From contig DLXG01000083.1 of NCBI GenBank assembly GCA_003448875.1, positions 1 to 6,312 on the forward strand: a stretch of DNA of 6,312 bases, read 5' to 3'. The DNA comes from Anaerolineaceae bacterium (GTDB taxonomy: Bacteria; Chloroflexota; Anaerolineae; Anaerolineales; Anaerolineaceae). Below, piece after piece: positions 4,964-6,312 of this stretch. Numbering within the stretch: position 1 is the stretch's first letter; each line of letters starts with the position of its first letter. A program made the position numbers and the translations under genes. Below the pieces are notes generated by a model, which was not told where the DNA came from, made no database searches, and saw only the letters and a program-made list of their open reading frames with translations.

Positions 4964-6312
4964 CTATCCTTTAATCAGATTTTCGTCGTAACCGTGCAAC
5001 TTCAGCTCGGTTTCAATGATGGTGAAGGTATCCCGAACCACACCGACCACGATCAGCAAGCCAGCCGCCGAGATGAGGAACAACCCGGCATTCCTTGCCG
5101 ATGCCGGCAAGAAGGCGTGCATGATGTAAGGGAGCACTGCCACAAAGCCGAGGAAAAACGCTCCCGGCAGGGTGATCCGCCGTTGAACCTTGGTCAGGTA
5201 CTTTTGGGTGGCAGGGCCACGCAGGACACCCGGAATTTGGGCACCCTGCCGCTTGAGCGTTTCACCATAATTCTGTTGGGCAAAGAGAACATCTGTGTAG
5301 AAGAAGGTGAACGCCACTACCATCAGGAAGTACATCACCGCATACCAGGCTCCCTGACCGCTGAAAGTGTTATAGATACCGCTGGCCAGACTGGCCACCC
5401 ACGGGGTTTGGGAGTTGATAAAGTAACTGGCAACAATCGCCGGGAAGAGCAAAATGGACTGGGCAAAGATCAACGGGATCATGCCTGCCATGTTGATCAT
5501 CAGAGGCAGATTGCTGCGCACCGGCATGGACATGCGGTTGCCCACTCGCCGTCCGGGGAACAGCACCGGTACATTGCGCCGCCCTTGCTGAACAAAGACA
5601 ATCGCAAAGATCACCAGCACCAGCACAACCAGAATCAGCAGTGTCAGCCACCAGGCATTCTGCCGGTCACTCCACAGGCTGATCAGGTTGGACGGGATAC
5701 CTGCCACAATACCGGAGAAAATGATCAACGAAAGGCCCTGTTTAGGAATGCCATATTCAGAGATCAATTGCCCCAGCCAGATACCCAGCATGGTACCGGC
5801 CATCATGCTGATTAGTGTGGTCAGGGTCGGCAGCAAAGAGGCTCCGCTGAACCCATAGGTATAGGACAACACCGTTTGTCCCGTTTGTCCGGCCAGAGAG
5901 TTGAAGATGTTAATCTGACCGATTGCCGAAAGCAGCGCCATCGGTACGGTCAGAATAATCGTCCATTTTTCCATCCATTTCTGGCCTTCGCGGGGGTTTT
6001 CCTTCATCTTGCGTTCCAGCGCCGGAATGATCGGCACCAGCAATTGCAGGATAATCTGCGCGGTGATGTAAGGATAAACCCCCATTGCCAGAATGGAGAA
6101 CCGAGAAATCGTACCACCAGAAAGCAGATCCAGCAGGCCAAACAGCGTACCCGCTGCTCCGGGTGCCTGAACAATGCTTCGAATCACTTCGCGGTCAATT
6201 CCCGGTACGGGAATATTGGCTGCCAGCCGGTAAAGCACCAGCAGCAGCAAAGTGATTAATAGCTTCTTGCGAATATCTTCCGATTTCCATAAGTAACGCC
6301 ATGCTGACCACG
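4964..6312 (-). CDS. secY: Preprotein translocase channel subunit SecY (5' end outside window)
   Basis: SecY is the ten-helix membrane channel through which unfolded proteins are exported or inserted, working with SecE, SecG and SecA. The frame is open to the window edge and gives 448 codons. The visible protein starts WSAWRYLWKSEDIRKKLLIT, a normal SecY N-terminal region, so only a few residues are missing. Helix 1 continues as LLLLVLYRLAANIPVPGI. The plug and helix 2 region reads SGGTISRFSILAMGVYPYIT. Later segments include the conserved LPLMINMAGMIPLIFAQSIL (helix 7), the SecA-binding cytoplasmic loop NYGETLKRQGAQIPGVLRG, and QRRITLPGAFFLGFVAVLPYI. The C-terminus, TIIETELKLHGYDENLIKG, is typical. 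A TTG at 6250 lies inside helix 1 and is not the real start. The promoter and ribosome binding site are outside the window. Confidence 0.97.
   Translation of the reverse strand, partial: WSAWRYLWKSEDIRKKLLITLLLLVLYRLAANIPVPGIDREVIRSIVQAPGAAGTLFGLLDLLSGGTISRFSILAMGVYPYITAQIILQLLVPIIPALERKMKENPREGQKWMEKWTIILTVPMALLSAIGQINIFNSLAGQTGQTVLSYTYGFSGASLLPTLTTLISMMAGTMLGIWLGQLISEYGIPKQGLSLIIFSGIVAGIPSNLISLWSDRQNAWWLTLLILVVLVLVIFAIVFVQQGRRNVPVLFPGRRVGNRMSMPVRSNLPLMINMAGMIPLIFAQSILLFPAIVASYFINSQTPWVASLASGIYNTFSGQGAWYAVMYFLMVVAFTFFYTDVLFAQQNYGETLKRQGAQIPGVLRGPATQKYLTKVQRRITLPGAFFLGFVAVLPYIMHAFLPASARNAGLFLISAAGLLIVVGVVRDTFTIIETELKLHGYDENLIKG

Noticed and set aside
5094..5111. Perfect 7-bp inverted repeat with a 4-nt loop (CTTGCCG-ATGC-CGGCAAG) within secY
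   Set aside because: It lies in the coding region near the last helices, has no U-tract and is explained by ordinary codons (LPASAR). A single 7-bp repeat in over 6 kb can occur by chance.
4994..5815. Long plus-strand open frame of 273 codons opposite secY
   Set aside because: It is antisense to a well-conserved membrane protein. Its His/Gln/Arg-rich composition is what reverse-complemented hydrophobic codons give, and it has no recognisable domain.
6248..6250. TTG as start codon of secY
   Set aside because: The frame continues upstream to the window edge with a typical SecY N-terminal sequence (SAWRYLWKSEDIRKKLL), so this codon is an internal leucine in helix 1.
1..6312. Search for mobile elements, CRISPR repeats, tRNA genes or defence-like cargo
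   Set aside because: The window is almost entirely filled by conserved housekeeping genes in a conserved order. No direct-repeat array, transposase, tRNA-like sequence or unrelated insertion was seen.

Overview
This window is a bacterial ribosomal-protein and transcription cluster: the end of the spc operon running into the alpha operon. Every gene is on the minus strand. Read in the direction of transcription (high to low coordinates) the order is secY (5' end beyond the window) - adk - map - rpmJ - rpsM - rpsK - rpsD - rpoA - rplQ - truA (3' end beyond the window). All ten genes are recognisable from conserved protein motifs. None is visibly broken, and I see no mobile element, tRNA, rRNA, CRISPR array or recently acquired cargo.

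Organism: adk and map directly after secY is not the Escherichia coli arrangement. rpsD between rpsK and rpoA, followed by rplQ and truA, is unlike Bacillus and fits Chloroflexota, Actinobacteria or Deinococcus-Thermus layouts. From memory, the SecY and RpoA sequences look most like Chloroflexota (Anaerolineae-like). That placement is an inference and was not checked by a search. infA, often found between map and rpmJ, is absent.

Layout: 6312-4964 is secY, the protein-export channel. 4959-4312 is adk (adenylate kinase, zinc-type LID). 4297-3482 is map (methionine aminopeptidase). A good sigma70-like promoter overlaps the map stop codon and would drive rpmJ (3434-3321), rpsM (3314-2925) and the downstream genes. 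A 124-bp spacer (2924-2801) with a strongly foldable GC-rich element precedes rpsK (2800-2396) and rpsD (2374-1730). rpoA (1674-709, TTG start) and rplQ (702-325) follow. truA begins at 295, just after a short hairpin. The other spacers are 4 to 55 nt, which suggests one transcription unit or overlapping units.

How it works together: the genes supply the 30S head and decoding-site proteins (S13, S11, S4), two 50S proteins (L36, L17), the RNA polymerase assembly subunit, the SecY channel, N-terminal methionine removal, adenine nucleotide balance and tRNA pseudouridylation. These are all growth-rate-linked housekeeping functions. The most interesting parts are the non-coding ones: the promoter at the map/rpmJ junction and the structured rpsM-rpsK spacer, a candidate autoregulatory or attenuation leader. 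I do not see a new biological system here.
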